Shown in pieces: positions 34,440-43,438 of a stretch of 64,000 nucleotides of DNA. How positions within the stretch are numbered: position 1 is the stretch's first letter; each line of letters opens with the position of its first letter. A model generated the notes under the pieces. That model was not told the DNA's origin, ran no database searches, and was given only the letters and a program-made list of their open reading frames with translations. Origin of the DNA: Erysipelothrix tonsillarum DSM 14972 (GTDB lineage Bacteria > Bacillota_I > Bacilli_A > Erysipelotrichales > Erysipelotrichaceae); contig NZ_KB892380.1 of the NCBI RefSeq assembly GCF_000373785.1, forward strand, positions 282,771 to 346,770. The letters run 5' to 3'. Position numbers and translations under genes: made by a program.

Positions 34440-35569
34440 TGAATGCAATTATAGATTTGTTCAGTAATTATACATTTCAAATCGTTGCACTCGGATCGAT
34501 TGCGTTAGGGATTCTCACTGGAGTAACTGGAACGTTTGCAGTACTTCGAAAGCAAAGTTTATTAGGAGATAGTATTGCTCATTCGGCTTTAGCCGGAATT
34601 ACCATGGCATTTATTATGACAGGTACAAAGAATACTGAAATTCTCCTCCTAGGAGCTTTGATTGCCGGATTACTCGCAACATTTATTATTAACTCAATCT
34701 CGAATAACACTCGAATTAATTTTGAGAGTGCAATGGCTTTGGTTATGTCGGTCTTCTTTGGAGTCGGGTTTATACTATTAACCCATATTCAAAAATTACC
34801 GGATTCCCAACAGGCCGGGTTAGAACGTTTTCTATTCGGTCAAGCTGCAACGATATTACAACGTGATGTTTATTTTGTTATCGGTGTCACTTTGATCGTT
34901 GTGATCATAATGCTCTTATTGTGGAAAGAGATTAAAGTATTCACGTTTGATCCGGTTTATGCACATTCAATTGGATTATCCACAAAATTTCTAAATATTG
35001 TGCTATCTGGATTTATTGTTGCCGCAATTATTATGGGAATTCAAATGGTTGGTGTGGTCTTAATGTCTGCATTGATTATTGCCCCTGCAGTGGCAGCACG
35101 TCAGTGGACCAATTCATTGACCGGTATGACGATTCTTGCTGCGGTTTTTGGCGCAATTTCAGGACTTGGAGGAACAATCGTAAGTTCTCTCATAAATAAA
35201 TTTCCTACAGGTCCTGCAATCGTTGTAATCGCAAGCATAATTGTTATATTAAGCTTATTATTCGCACCGGGTCGAGGGATTCTTAATAAAGGCCTGCGAC
35301 AACATCGAGCAAAACAAGCGTTTGAGGCGGATATGGCAATTATTAATCTATTAACACACCAACTGCTCGACATTGATGCTCACTTTACAAAAGAACAATT
35401 GCAGGATGCATGCATTATTGATCACCATCGTGAAGGGAAATCATTTGAACGTCTCTTTAATAATTTAAAAAAACGTCATATGGTTGAACGGGTTGATGAT
35501 TCGATGTACTTTAAGTTAACCAAAGTCGCAAAATTAGAATATGAACAAAATCGAGGTGATCACGTATGA
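34436..35569 (+). CDS. Metal ABC transporter permease with C-terminal cytosolic domain (MntC-like)
   Basis: This is an ABC-3 family permease with about eight or nine membrane segments in residues ~10-285. The start GILTGVTGTFAVLRKQSLLGDSIAHSALAG is the conserved N-terminal region, and the MVGVVLMSALIIAPAVAAR coupling helix follows. Beyond the membrane part, ~90 extra residues form a helical, charged domain (INLLTHQLLDIDAHFTKEQLQ ... FNNLKKRHMVERVDD), like the winged-helix-like tail of Bacillus MntC. It overlaps the ATPase gene upstream and the second permease gene downstream. Confidence 0.92.
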   Translation: MMNAIIDLFSNYTFQIVALGSIALGILTGVTGTFAVLRKQSLLGDSIAHSALAGITMAFIMTGTKNTEILLLGALIAGLLATFIINSISNNTRINFESAMALVMSVFFGVGFILLTHIQKLPDSQQAGLERFLFGQAATILQRDVYFVIGVTLIVVIIMLLLWKEIKVFTFDPVYAHSIGLSTKFLNIVLSGFIVAAIIMGIQMVGVVLMSALIIAPAVAARQWTNSLTGMTILAAVFGAISGLGGTIVSSLINKFPTGPAIVVIASIIVILSLLFAPGRGILNKGLRQHRAKQAFEADMAIINLLTHQLLDIDAHFTKEQLQDACIIDHHREGKSFERLFNNLKKRHMVERVDDSMYFKLTKVAKLEYEQNRGDHV

Positions 35570-36687
35570 CATTATCCATTCCAACACAAATTATGTTAAT
35601 TGCTGTAGTGGTTGCATTGTCCTGTTCCCTACTTGGGGTATTTTTAGTTCTTAAAAAAATGGCTATGATGAGCGACGCAATTACGCACACGATTCTATTA
35701 GGAATTGTCATTGGGTTCTTTATTACCCATGATTTTAACTCGCCCTTATTAATTTTGGGAGCCTCTTTAACGGGGGTGCTTACGGTCTATCTTATTGAAA
35801 TGCTTCAACGAACACGGCTGCTCTCTGAAGAGTCGTCTATTGGTGTAGTATTCCCACTATTATTTAGTATCGCGATTATTTTAATTACGCGTTATGCGGG
35901 TTCTGTTCATTTGGATACCGATGCAGTACTACTCGGTGAAATAGCCTTTGCACCATTTGATACAATGATGTTATTTGGTATGCAGTTACCGAAGAGTTTG
36001 GTTACGATGTCAATCATTTTAATTGTTGACCTACTCTTTGTTGTTATTTTCTTTAAAGAATTAAAACTTACAAGTTTTGATCCTCTACTTGCGGCAACAC
36101 TCGGGTTTGCTCCCGTTCTGTTACACTATGCACTGATGACACTAATTTCAGTTACTGCGGTGGGTGCATTTAATGCAGTGGGTTCGGTTTTAGTAATCGC
36201 ATTTATGATTGGACCTCCTATCACGGCGTTTCTATTAACCCATGATTTGGTCAAATTAATTTTGATCAGTTCAGGATTTGCAATTTTCAATGCAATTACC
36301 GGCTACCAATTCGCAAATTACTTTGATGTTTCGATAGCCGGAAGTATGGCCTTAATGACAGGAATTTCCTTTGGTGTGGTATTTTTATTCTCACCAAGAG
36401 AAGGGCTTATCTCTAATAAAATTCGTCGTCACCAACAAAAGAGTGAATTTGCAGAGTTAACGGTTCTCTTCCATCTCTATAATCACGAAGAAAGTGATGC
36501 AGAAGCAGAAGAAGCCGGGGTCTGGAGTATTTATGAACACCTCAATTGGTCACAAACAAAGATACAGAAAATTATTCAGAATTTAGAAATTAAAAAATAT
36601 ATTACGATTGATAAAGAGATTATTAAATTAACCAATCTCGGTCGTGAAGTAAGCATCAACCATGCCGAAAATATTTTTGACCGCTAG
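35566..36687 (+). CDS. Metal ABC transporter permease, second subunit, with C-terminal cytosolic domain
   Basis: A paralogue of the preceding permease (MntD position): LSCSLLGVFLVLKKMAMMSDAITHTILLGIVIGFF, about nine membrane segments, and the GAFNAVGSVLVIAFMIGPPITAFL coupling segment. It also carries an extra ~85-residue C-terminal domain (VLFHLYNHEES ... WSIYEHLNWSQTKIQKIIQNLEIKKYITID) that again reads like a winged helix. Two heteromeric permeases match the mntABCD layout. Its ATG overlaps the previous stop, and it ends just before a strong terminator that closes the operon. Confidence 0.92.
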   Translation: MTLSIPTQIMLIAVVVALSCSLLGVFLVLKKMAMMSDAITHTILLGIVIGFFITHDFNSPLLILGASLTGVLTVYLIEMLQRTRLLSEESSIGVVFPLLFSIAIILITRYAGSVHLDTDAVLLGEIAFAPFDTMMLFGMQLPKSLVTMSIILIVDLLFVVIFFKELKLTSFDPLLAATLGFAPVLLHYALMTLISVTAVGAFNAVGSVLVIAFMIGPPITAFLLTHDLVKLILISSGFAIFNAITGYQFANYFDVSIAGSMALMTGISFGVVFLFSPREGLISNKIRRHQQKSEFAELTVLFHLYNHEESDAEAEEAGVWSIYEHLNWSQTKIQKIIQNLEIKKYITIDKEIIKLTNLGREVSINHAENIFDR

Positions 36688-36703
36688 AAATAGCGGTTTT
36701 TTT
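36681..36703 (+). terminator. Terminator of the metal-uptake operon
   Basis: CCGCTA-GAAA-TAGCGG tetraloop hairpin followed by seven T residues, overlapping the stop codon. Confidence 0.95.
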
Positions 36704-36768
36704 CGTACATTGTTGTCACATATAAGACATATGAAGAAGGATTTGATATGATAAATGAGGTGATAAAT

Positions 36769-37323
36769 ATGGAACTATCAATATTAAATTGGATACAATC
36801 GTTAAGGACGCCGGGATTAGATCGCTTTTTTGCCGTCTTTACAACCTTAGGGGATCATGGTGAGTTGTGGCTCATTATTCTTTTGATTTTATTTGTAATG
36901 AAAAAAACGCGTAAAGTCGCAATATTAGGATTGATTGCACTTGTTGTAGAATTAATTCTCGTCAGTGGTGTAATTAAGCCGATTGTGATGCGTCCAAGAC
37001 CGTTTTTTGTAAATCCTGTAGATTTAGTCGTACCTGCACCGCGAGGATCATCATTTCCTTCGGGCCATGCAGCGAGTTCATTTGCGGTTGTTATGACGCT
37101 TTATTTTAATAAGATTAAATATAAACCGGCATACGTTACGCTAGCGGTTATCATGGCATTTTCAAGACTCTATGTCTATGTACATTACCCTACAGATGTT
37201 TTGGTAGGAACTTTACTCGGTATCTTCATTGCTTATGAAGTTACAAAATACCAAAAGACAATCTTTAAAATCATGGATACCATTCTCATTAAAATTGGGA
37301 TACGAAAAGAAATAGCACAATAA
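36769..37323 (+). CDS. PAP2-family membrane phosphatase
   Basis: The three phosphatase signature motifs are present: KPIVMRPRPF (KxxxxxxRP), PSGHAASSF (PSGH) and SRLYVYVHYPTDV (SRxxxxxHxxxD). About five or six membrane segments surround them. Relatives dephosphorylate phosphatidate, phosphatidylglycerol phosphate or undecaprenyl pyrophosphate at the outer face of the membrane; which applies is not clear. The start at 36769 has GAGGTG upstream; a reading from 36748 would include the ribosome site. Single-gene unit with its own terminator. Confidence 0.92.
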   Translation: MELSILNWIQSLRTPGLDRFFAVFTTLGDHGELWLIILLILFVMKKTRKVAILGLIALVVELILVSGVIKPIVMRPRPFFVNPVDLVVPAPRGSSFPSGHAASSFAVVMTLYFNKIKYKPAYVTLAVIMAFSRLYVYVHYPTDVLVGTLLGIFIAYEVTKYQKTIFKIMDTILIKIGIRKEIAQ

Positions 37324-37340
37324 GTGCTATTTCTTTTTTT
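37309..37340. terminator. Bidirectional terminator between PAP2 and serine hydrolase genes
   Basis: GAAATAGCAC and GTGCTATTTC pair perfectly around AATAA, with T-runs toward the plus direction and A-rich flanks on the other side. Confidence 0.85.
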
Positions 37341-38296
37341 TATTCAAAAAAGGTTTGCATCAATGCTTCACGTCGAGAAAGATAACCCGTATCGGTTCGA
37401 CTGGGATGGACGCGATGTGCTAAGAGAATGAGTGCGCGCTTTTGATCAAGGACGAGAAGCGGACCGGTAAAACCAGTATGAAAGCAGGCATTTGTATCCT
37501 TATAAACGTAACGATTCCATCCCAAAGAACGGGAGTCGATATCTGTTTGTTGGATTTGCTGGTAGGTTTCGGTTCGTAAGAGGGAAGGATTATGGGTTAC
37601 CATGGCTTCCGCAAATTTTTCTATGTCTGAACGGGTGGCGAAAAGCCCCGCATTGCCTGCGATACCGCCACAGTTACGTGCTGTTTCATCGTGAACTATC
37701 CCCTGGATGAGTCCGTGTTTTTCAGTGAATTCGGAAGGGACACAAATATGACGATTTTCAGGATTAAAACTGGTATGTTTCATTTGAAGGGGTTTGAAGA
37801 TTGCTTGTTCAAAGCTTAGATCAAGCGATTGATCAATAGCTTCAATAACATAACCTAAGATTAAAAAATTAATACAAGAATACACCATTGAGTCGTTAGG
37901 ATTTCGTACAAGATCAAAACAGGTAATAACTGACTGATAAATCTCATTTTGATTCATATCATAGCGACCAGTGACACTAGGTGCAAGTCCTGAACGATGT
38001 AAGAGACAATGCCGGATGGTCATGTTCGCATTGCGGAAATGCGGGAGGATGGCCTGAATCGGAGTATCAAGGGTTATTTTACCCTCTTCACATAGTTGTA
38101 GGATTCGTGTAGTGGTAAAGAGTTTGGTAAGGGAAGCAATATCAAAACGATGTGATTCCATAAGGTCAGGGCCACCGTAGCTTACTTTACCGAAGGTTGC
38201 ACGTGTCCAATTTTCATTTTCGTAAATTGCAATGGTTAATCCACTTACGAGACCATCCGCTACAATTTTTTGCGCAGCGTTAAAACACTCATCCAT
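37340..38296 (-). CDS. Beta-lactamase/penicillin-binding-protein-fold serine hydrolase
   Basis: The class C beta-lactamase/esterase fold is indicated by SxxK in ASLTKLF (catalytic Ser and Lys near residues 53-56), the YxN-type YSCINF near 137, and HTGFTG near 280 in place of KTG. No signal peptide is visible, so it may be a cytosolic peptidase, amidase or esterase rather than a cell-wall enzyme. There is no Shine-Dalgarno at 38296, but the ATG overlaps the stop of the upstream HAD gene by eight bases, so translation is probably coupled to it. The substrate is unknown. Confidence 0.87.
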   Translation of the reverse strand: MDECFNAAQKIVADGLVSGLTIAIYENENWTRATFGKVSYGGPDLMESHRFDIASLTKLFTTTRILQLCEEGKITLDTPIQAILPHFRNANMTIRHCLLHRSGLAPSVTGRYDMNQNEIYQSVITCFDLVRNPNDSMVYSCINFLILGYVIEAIDQSLDLSFEQAIFKPLQMKHTSFNPENRHICVPSEFTEKHGLIQGIVHDETARNCGGIAGNAGLFATRSDIEKFAEAMVTHNPSLLRTETYQQIQQTDIDSRSLGWNRYVYKDTNACFHTGFTGPLLVLDQKRALILLAHRVHPSRTDTGYLSRREALMQTFFE

Positions 38297-38912
38297 GGTT
38301 GAGTACCGACACAATATCTGAAGGTTTTTTTAGAATATGGTCAATATCATCCATACCGTCTGTAGAAATATTTCCCCAACTTGCAAGTCCGAAAGCCATC
38401 CCTGCTGCCTTAGCAGCTTGGTAATCAAAGAGGGTATCTCCAATATACAAAACACGATTGGGCAGGACATTGAGTTTTTCCGCACATACGAGTAGTGGTT
38501 CCGGGTGGGGTTTATGATGTTTGGTATCTCCGGATAGTACAACTCCTTCAAAATATGCATCAATACCAGTTGATACGACATCAATCTCATACTGATTCTT
38601 TTTCTTTGAAGAAGCGATTCCTTGTTTAACGCAACCATCGAGTTGCTTAATGACAGTATCTATTCCTTCAAAAAAAGAAGCAGGTTCAGGGTATTCATTT
38701 ACATATTGAACCCACCGTGGATAGACTTCCTCAGAAATACCTAACTGTTTTAAAACACCCAAACCATCATAAGCTGTTAGAGGGACGAGTTCGTCAAAAG
38801 TCATAGACACGCCCAATTCCTCCTCAACAATTCTAATTAATGGGTAAATATTCATATCAAATGTGTTTACGACCGTACCATCAAGATCGTAGATAATTGC
38901 ATCATAGTTCAT
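38289..38912 (-). CDS. HAD-superfamily phosphatase (phosphoglycolate phosphatase-like)
   Basis: Motif I is YDLDGTVVNTFD (Asp9, Asp11), motif II is in GIASSKKKNQYE, and motif III/IV is KPHPEPLLVCAEKL ... LYIGDTLFDYQAAKAAG. This is the PGMB/Gph-like subfamily 1 with a helical cap at residues 18-80. The length of 207 is normal. Upstream, a GAGGTAG precedes the ATG at 38912. The downstream serine hydrolase gene overlaps its stop, so both are made from one message. Substrates in this subfamily are hard to predict. Confidence 0.9.
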   Translation of the reverse strand: MNYDAIIYDLDGTVVNTFDMNIYPLIRIVEEELGVSMTFDELVPLTAYDGLGVLKQLGISEEVYPRWVQYVNEYPEPASFFEGIDTVIKQLDGCVKQGIASSKKKNQYEIDVVSTGIDAYFEGVVLSGDTKHHKPHPEPLLVCAEKLNVLPNRVLYIGDTLFDYQAAKAAGMAFGLASWGNISTDGMDDIDHILKKPSDIVSVLNHG

Positions 38913-39112
38913 ATACTACCTCACTTTTAATACTATTATACAACAAGTTAAGAAACAAATACTGTGTGTTCTCATATCAAAATAAAGGAAGTCGAATTCA
39001 AACAGTGATTTTTGCTCATCAAATGCGTAACAGTATGAAATATATGAGAAAGGAGTGGGATGATTTCAATAAATTTGTAACGTATAATAGGATGGGAATG
39101 GAGTATATATGT

Positions 39113-40132
39113 ATGAAAAAACTATTAACCGCAATACTTTGTCTCGTTTTATTAGCGGGATGTGCAACAAAAGAAGATACGCAAGATGTTCTTGAATCGA
39201 AAACCCTCACCGAAAAAGATGTAGAACTTCTAAAAAAACACGGACTTGAAGTTTCTGATACAAAAGAAATTAAAGTCGATAAAGATGGGAATATGATCTT
39301 TACCGTGGATCAAAAGGAAATTAAAGTACCATTCACCGTACTTGATGACAAAGATGCAGACAAGAAATTGACGCAAACTCTAAAGGACCACAAAGCAAAA
39401 GAAGAACCCAAAAAGGATACTTCTAAGAAAAATGAAGCTAAAGAAGCGTCTCCCAAAGATGCAAAAGAAGAACCTAAAAAAGCAACAGAAGTAAAAAAAG
39501 AAGAACCAACAACTGCGAAAGCACCTACTGTAACATATCGGGAAGCAAAGGATTATGAATCAATTGCTTATTCTGAAGAATATCGCGAAGATAATTCAAT
39601 GAACAAAGGTGAAAGCTATGTTCAACAAGAGGGTGTTTACGGACAAAAAGAGATTGTATACAGCGTGAAAGTTGTGGATGGGATTGATTCGGAATGGACC
39701 GTGAAAAGTTCATCAGTTATTAAAAACCCTGTTAACAAGATTATCGTGAACGGTACTTACGAAAGTAAGGGGACAATCAGTGATGGTTATGCAACTGATG
39801 TATATGATCGAATCAATTCAAATCGTCGTGCAAAAGGTCTTGGGAATCTTGCATGGTCAAACAGTCTTTATAGTTCGGCACAAATAAGAGCAAAAGAAAT
39901 TGCAGTATTATTCGAACACACACGTCCTAACGGACAATCAGTGTTGTCAATGGCGAGTGATATCAATGGTGAGAACATTGTATTCGGACCGATTGATATG
40001 GATTATTTAGTGAATCTATGGATGAATTCACCGGGTCATTATAGTAATATCATGAACGACTTCAATTATACGGCGACAGCGGTATATATTGAAGGTGGTT
40101 ATGCATACGCTGTACAATTATTCGGTTATTAA
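39113..40132 (+). CDS. CAP/SCP-domain lipoprotein with lysine-rich linker
   Basis: The signal peptide ends at a lipobox LLAGC (cleavage before Cys17), anchoring the protein outside the membrane. Residues ~20-85 are a small acidic domain, ~90-140 a Lys/Glu-rich low-complexity linker (KEEPKK, KEASPKDAKEEPKKATEVKKEEP), then ~145-220 a beta-rich region. The C-terminal ~110 residues are a CAP/SCP (CysRich-antigen5-PR1) domain: IRAKEIAVLFEHTRPNGQ, ASDINGENI and SPGHYSNIMNDFNYTATAVY, with the His/Glu pair of bacterial YkwD-like proteins. A start at 39113 fits the signal peptide; the open frame extends 72 codons upstream but those are not protein-like. TATAAT lies at 39083-39088. Confidence 0.9.
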   Translation: MKKLLTAILCLVLLAGCATKEDTQDVLESKTLTEKDVELLKKHGLEVSDTKEIKVDKDGNMIFTVDQKEIKVPFTVLDDKDADKKLTQTLKDHKAKEEPKKDTSKKNEAKEASPKDAKEEPKKATEVKKEEPTTAKAPTVTYREAKDYESIAYSEEYREDNSMNKGESYVQQEGVYGQKEIVYSVKVVDGIDSEWTVKSSSVIKNPVNKIIVNGTYESKGTISDGYATDVYDRINSNRRAKGLGNLAWSNSLYSSAQIRAKEIAVLFEHTRPNGQSVLSMASDINGENIVFGPIDMDYLVNLWMNSPGHYSNIMNDFNYTATAVYIEGGYAYAVQLFGY

Positions 40133-40134
40133 GC

Positions 40135-40178
40135 AAAAAAACTGTATTTCCAACATCTGGAAATACAGTTTTTTTTGC
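40135..40178 (+). terminator. Terminator after the CAP-domain lipoprotein gene
   Basis: AAAAACTGTATTTCCA and TGGAAATACAGTTTTT form a 16-bp stem with a short loop, followed by a T8 run. Confidence 0.93.
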
Positions 40179-40373
40179 GAGTATTCGTCTCGTCATTTCG
40201 AAATAAAGATTTGTGAAGGAGTTGGTCGATACCGGGGTCATAAGGATGCTCTTTATCTGAAAAATCAACAAGAACAAAACTTAGAACTGTAAAGTAATTG
40301 CAAGCAATGAACTAAATGTGATGAGTAATAAAATGAATCGGTTATATCCGAAATCGATTAGATTCCTTCTCTA
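40179..40373. other. Intergenic stretch without an assigned gene
   Basis: About 195 bases between the CAP-lipoprotein terminator and the small exported-protein gene. I see no RNA gene or standard start codon with a ribosome site. On the minus strand a short hydrophobic reading frame ending at 40281 follows the exported-protein gene, but it has no ATG, GTG or TTG at a usable position. Confidence 0.4.
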
Positions 40374-40772
40374 TTAGTTTGATTGCAACTTAATATGTTC
40401 AATTAATTGTTGTGCCTGGTCTGATGAAATTCGATAGACCTTGCGATCAACAACTAATTTGTCGTCTAAAACCCAAATCTTCATTTCAGACTGATCATTA
40501 AAATGAATATTCATACGATAAGTAAACTCGGGTTGACTCGTTTGGCGTGCATTACCCTTAATTTCGATTGATTTAAGGGCTGTGATACTATCCAAAATAT
40601 GTGTTTCATCTTCGGTTGTTGTCTCCATCGTATCATTGATATATGTGATTGAACCAACTTCAGATTCATCAATTGCTTGGAGTTTTCCTTGTGAAAAATA
40701 ATTAGGCAACCCCATCATCATTAAGACACCAATACAGACAATAAAGACAATGAGTCTCGATTTTTTTTTCAT
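40374..40772 (-). CDS. Small exported/membrane-anchored protein, 132 residues
   Basis: The protein has a positively charged start and one hydrophobic segment (KKKSRLIVFIVCIGVLMMMGL), then an extracytoplasmic domain of about 100 residues rich in Thr, Asp and Glu, with alternating strand-like stretches. No lipobox and no known motif are visible. GAGGTGGG precedes the ATG. It lies between the CAP lipoprotein gene (convergent) and the tmRNA gene on the same strand. Function unknown. Confidence 0.75.
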   Translation of the reverse strand: MKKKSRLIVFIVCIGVLMMMGLPNYFSQGKLQAIDESEVGSITYINDTMETTTEDETHILDSITALKSIEIKGNARQTSQPEFTYRMNIHFNDQSEMKIWVLDDKLVVDRKVYRISSDQAQQLIEHIKLQSN

Positions 40773-40852
40773 ATTCCCACCTCTATCTCAATTATAACGG
40801 ATTTGTTTAGCAAAATATTGCGGATAATAGAAATGTTATTTGAGGCACGGAA

Positions 40853-40892
40853 ATAAAAAAATCACATGCTAGCAACGCTGCATATGATTGAT
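40853..40892 (-). terminator. Terminator of tmRNA
   Basis: On the minus strand AATCATATGCAGC and GCTAGCATGTGATT pair (one G-U), followed by seven T residues. Confidence 0.8.
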
Positions 40893-40902
40893 TAAGTTAT
40901 AT

Positions 40903-41250
40903 TGGTGGAGATGGCGAGAGTCGAACTCGCGTCCAAGAAGTGTTCCACATTCGAATGTCTACAGTTTAGTCTGTTTCTAAATAATCAAAGTTCAAGCTCC
41001 AGACAAACCTTCCTTTGATGTGCTCTAAAATTTTCGTGGCATACACCGAGCAATGATGGCCCTTATTCTTTGTGAGTGAGTTGATATCGCTTGCCCAAAG
41101 ACCAAACGCACGATATCAGGCTGCAGCGTTAAACGCTAATTAAGCAGCGAATTGTAAACTGTTGTTTCCAGTTAATTTTTTTTAGCTATTAGGTAGCAAC
41201 TCCACTGCAATTCGAATCAAACAAAATCCTGTCGAAACCATGACATCCCC
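40903..41250 (-). ncRNA. ssrA: Transfer-messenger RNA (tmRNA)
   Basis: The 5' end GGGGATGTCATGGTTTCGAC (from 41250) and the 3' tRNA-like end with GTTCGACTCTCGCCATCTCCACCA encoded (to 40903) pair through GGGGATG/CATCTCC. The mRNA-like part codes a tag ending NNSLQFAA followed by TAA (stop at 41140-41142). Reading back in frame gives KKLTGNNSLQFAA after an A8 tract, so the full tag is probably AKKLTGNNSLQFAA. The resume codon is not certain because of the A-run. The length of 348 is typical of one-piece tmRNA. Confidence 0.95.
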
Positions 41251-41259
41251 AGGACCATC

Positions 41260-41288
41260 ATTATAACAATATTTCTTAAAAACTACAA
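41260..41288 (-). promoter_or_regulatory. Promoter of tmRNA
   Basis: On the minus strand TTGTAG (41288-41283) and TATAAT (41265-41260) are 17 bases apart; the start would fall near 41253. Confidence 0.8.
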
Positions 41289-41366
41289 TCATTAGACGTC
41301 ATGCTATCTCTTTTTAAAACCTCGAGGATAGTGTATTATAGATACAGAAATAGAGGGACAGATATC

Positions 41367-42197
41367 ATGAATAGAGAAATTTTGAGAGATAAAAAACGGA
41401 TTGTTGTGAAAGTGGGGTCATCATCGCTGACCCATAAAGAATCAGGAGATTTAAATTATCGTAAGCTGGAACAACTTGTTCGTGTTCTTGCAGACTTACG
41501 AAGCCAAGGGAAAGAAATTGTGCTTGTATCTTCGGGGGCACAAGCTGTAGGTCGAAAAGCTTTAAACCTTTCTCAAATACCTGATAAAATGGCACAAAAA
41601 CAAGCCCTTGCGGCAATTGGTCAAGCGAAACTAATGATGACTTATCAACGACTGTTTGCAGAGTACAACCAAGTAGTTGCCCAAGTGCTGCTTACAAAAC
41701 ACACTATGTTTAAAGAAGAGAGTCGGGATAACGCTAAAAATACATTTCATGAGTTATTAGAAATGGGGGTTATTCCCATCGTTAATGAAAACGATACCGT
41801 CGCAACACATGAAATTGAATTTGGGGATAATGATCATCTGAGTGCATTTGTACTAGCGATGATTGATGCGGATTTACTTATTATTCTTTCAGATATTGAT
41901 GGGTTTTATACGGACGATCCTTCCCGTAATGAAGCTGCAACATTGATTGATTATGTTGAGAAAATTGATGAACGACACTTACGGATGGGGAAAGAAACAA
42001 GTTCTTCAGCTGTAGGTACGGGTGGTATGAGTGCCAAAATCGATGCGGGTCGAATCGTAACAAGTTCTGGTGCTGATATGGTCTTGGCCAACGGGAATGA
42101 TGTGAATGTTTTACATCAAATTCTTGATGGTGAGAAGGTAGGTACTTATTTTAAAGCAAATAAATCGGAGACGTTTGACTTAGAAGCTTATCTTTAG
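41367..42197 (+). CDS. proB: Glutamate 5-kinase
   Basis: ProB phosphorylates glutamate in the first step of proline synthesis. The amino-acid kinase fold shows [11 protein letters not shown] at the N-terminus, [56 protein letters not shown] and [12 protein letters not shown]. The length of ~276 means no C-terminal PUA domain, as in shorter Gram-positive ProB. The start at 41367 follows GAGGGA; a reading from 41301 would pass through the promoter region (TATTAT 41334-41339). proA follows nine bases downstream with AGGAGG. Proline feedback inhibition is usual for the family. Confidence 0.96.
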   Translation: MNREILRDKKRIVVKVGSSSLTHKESGDLNYRKLEQLVRVLADLRSQGKEIVLVSSGAQAVGRKALNLSQIPDKMAQKQALAAIGQAKLMMTYQRLFAEYNQVVAQVLLTKHTMFKEESRDNAKNTFHELLEMGVIPIVNENDTVATHEIEFGDNDHLSAFVLAMIDADLLIILSDIDGFYTDDPSRNEAATLIDYVEKIDERHLRMGKETSSSAVGTGGMSAKIDAGRIVTSSGADMVLANGNDVNVLHQILDGEKVGTYFKANKSETFDLEAYL

Positions 42198-42205
42198 GAG
42201 GATGT

Positions 42206-43438
42206 ATGAAAACAATAGGAATTAATGCAAAAACGGCAGCGCGTTCACTTGCCTTGCTGGATACGAAAACAAAAAACAAAGCGTTACAATTGATTGGAGA
42301 AAACTTGTTGAACGATGCGGAACACATTTTACAAGCAAATCAAAAAGACTTGGAAAAAGCAGATGCACAAGGAATCACAGGTGCACTTCGAGATCGATTG
42401 GTTTTAAATTTACCGCGCATTGAAGCAATGGTTAGTGGACTTCATGACTTAATTACTTTAGAAGATCCAATTGGAACAGTCTTAGAAGTCATTACCCCAG
42501 AGAATGGGTTGATCATTGAAAAAATAACGGTTCCTTTAGGGGTGATTGGTATTATTTATGAGTCAAGACCGAATGTAACCGTAGATGCTTTTGGGCTTTG
42601 TTTTAAAAGCGGTAATGCAGTTGTTTTAAAGGGTGGAAAGGAAGCCATCCATTCAAACATTGAATTAGAACGTATTATTCGTATGAGTTTAAAACATTTG
42701 AATATTGATCCCAACGTGATTCAAGTGATCCAAGATACTCGACGCGAAACAACTCATGCGTTGATGAAAATGCACGAATACATTGATGTGTTGATACCTC
42801 GTGGCAGTGCAGGACTTATTCGAACTGTGGTTGAACACAGCACGATTCCTGTAATTGAAACCGGTGCAGGGAATTGTCATATTTATGTTGATAAGGATGC
42901 GGATTTTGAAATGGCGTTGGAGATAATTGAGAACGCTAAGTGTCAACGTCTTGGGGTGTGCAATACGATGGAATCATTGGTTGTTCACGAGGCTATAGCG
43001 GCAGAATTCTTACCACTTCTATGCGATAGATTGCCTCAAGTTGTCTATCATGGGGACGAGAGTGCCTGTACGATGGTCGATGTAATGGTTCCCGCAACCG
43101 AAGCAGATTTTGGGAAAGAATATTTAGATTTAGCGATGTCTGTGAAAGTGGTTGAGAGTATCGATGAAGCTATTCAACACATCAATCACTATAACACCAA
43201 GCATTCGGAGGCTATTATTACTATGAATTCCGAAACAGCCAATCGCTTTACCCACGAGATTGATGCATCTACCGTTTATGTGAATGCTTCAACACGCTTT
43301 ACAGACGGCTCTCAATTTGGTTTTGGTGCTGAGATTGGTATTAGTACTCAAAAACTTCATGCAAGAGGCCCTATGGGCTTAAAACAGCTTACATCATATA
43401 AATATATTGTAAAGGGAAAGGGTCAGACACGTGTCTGA
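42206..43438 (+). CDS. proA: Gamma-glutamyl phosphate reductase
   Basis: ProA reduces glutamyl phosphate to glutamate semialdehyde with NADPH. The aldehyde-dehydrogenase fold shows [34 protein letters not shown], and the catalytic Cys in [40 protein letters not shown] is at the C-terminus. The length of 410 is normal. It is co-transcribed with proB. The codons for its last residues form the left half of a perfect palindrome that looks like its terminator. Confidence 0.97.
   Translation: MKTIGINAKTAARSLALLDTKTKNKALQLIGENLLNDAEHILQANQKDLEKADAQGITGALRDRLVLNLPRIEAMVSGLHDLITLEDPIGTVLEVITPENGLIIEKITVPLGVIGIIYESRPNVTVDAFGLCFKSGNAVVLKGGKEAIHSNIELERIIRMSLKHLNIDPNVIQVIQDTRRETTHALMKMHEYIDVLIPRGSAGLIRTVVEHSTIPVIETGAGNCHIYVDKDADFEMALEIIENAKCQRLGVCNTMESLVVHEAIAAEFLPLLCDRLPQVVYHGDESACTMVDVMVPATEADFGKEYLDLAMSVKVVESIDEAIQHINHYNTKHSEAIITMNSETANRFTHEIDASTVYVNASTRFTDGSQFGFGAEIGISTQKLHARGPMGLKQLTSYKYIVKGKGQTRV

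Noticed and set aside
38897..39112. 72-codon extension in front of the CAP-domain lipoprotein
   Set aside because: It runs through the TATAAT promoter region and would place the lipoprotein signal in the middle of the protein.
40903..40930. tRNA-like sequence with CCA end
   Set aside because: It is the 3' tRNA-like part of tmRNA; the matching 5' half lies about 320 bases away and no anticodon arm is present. I saw no separate tRNA genes in the window.
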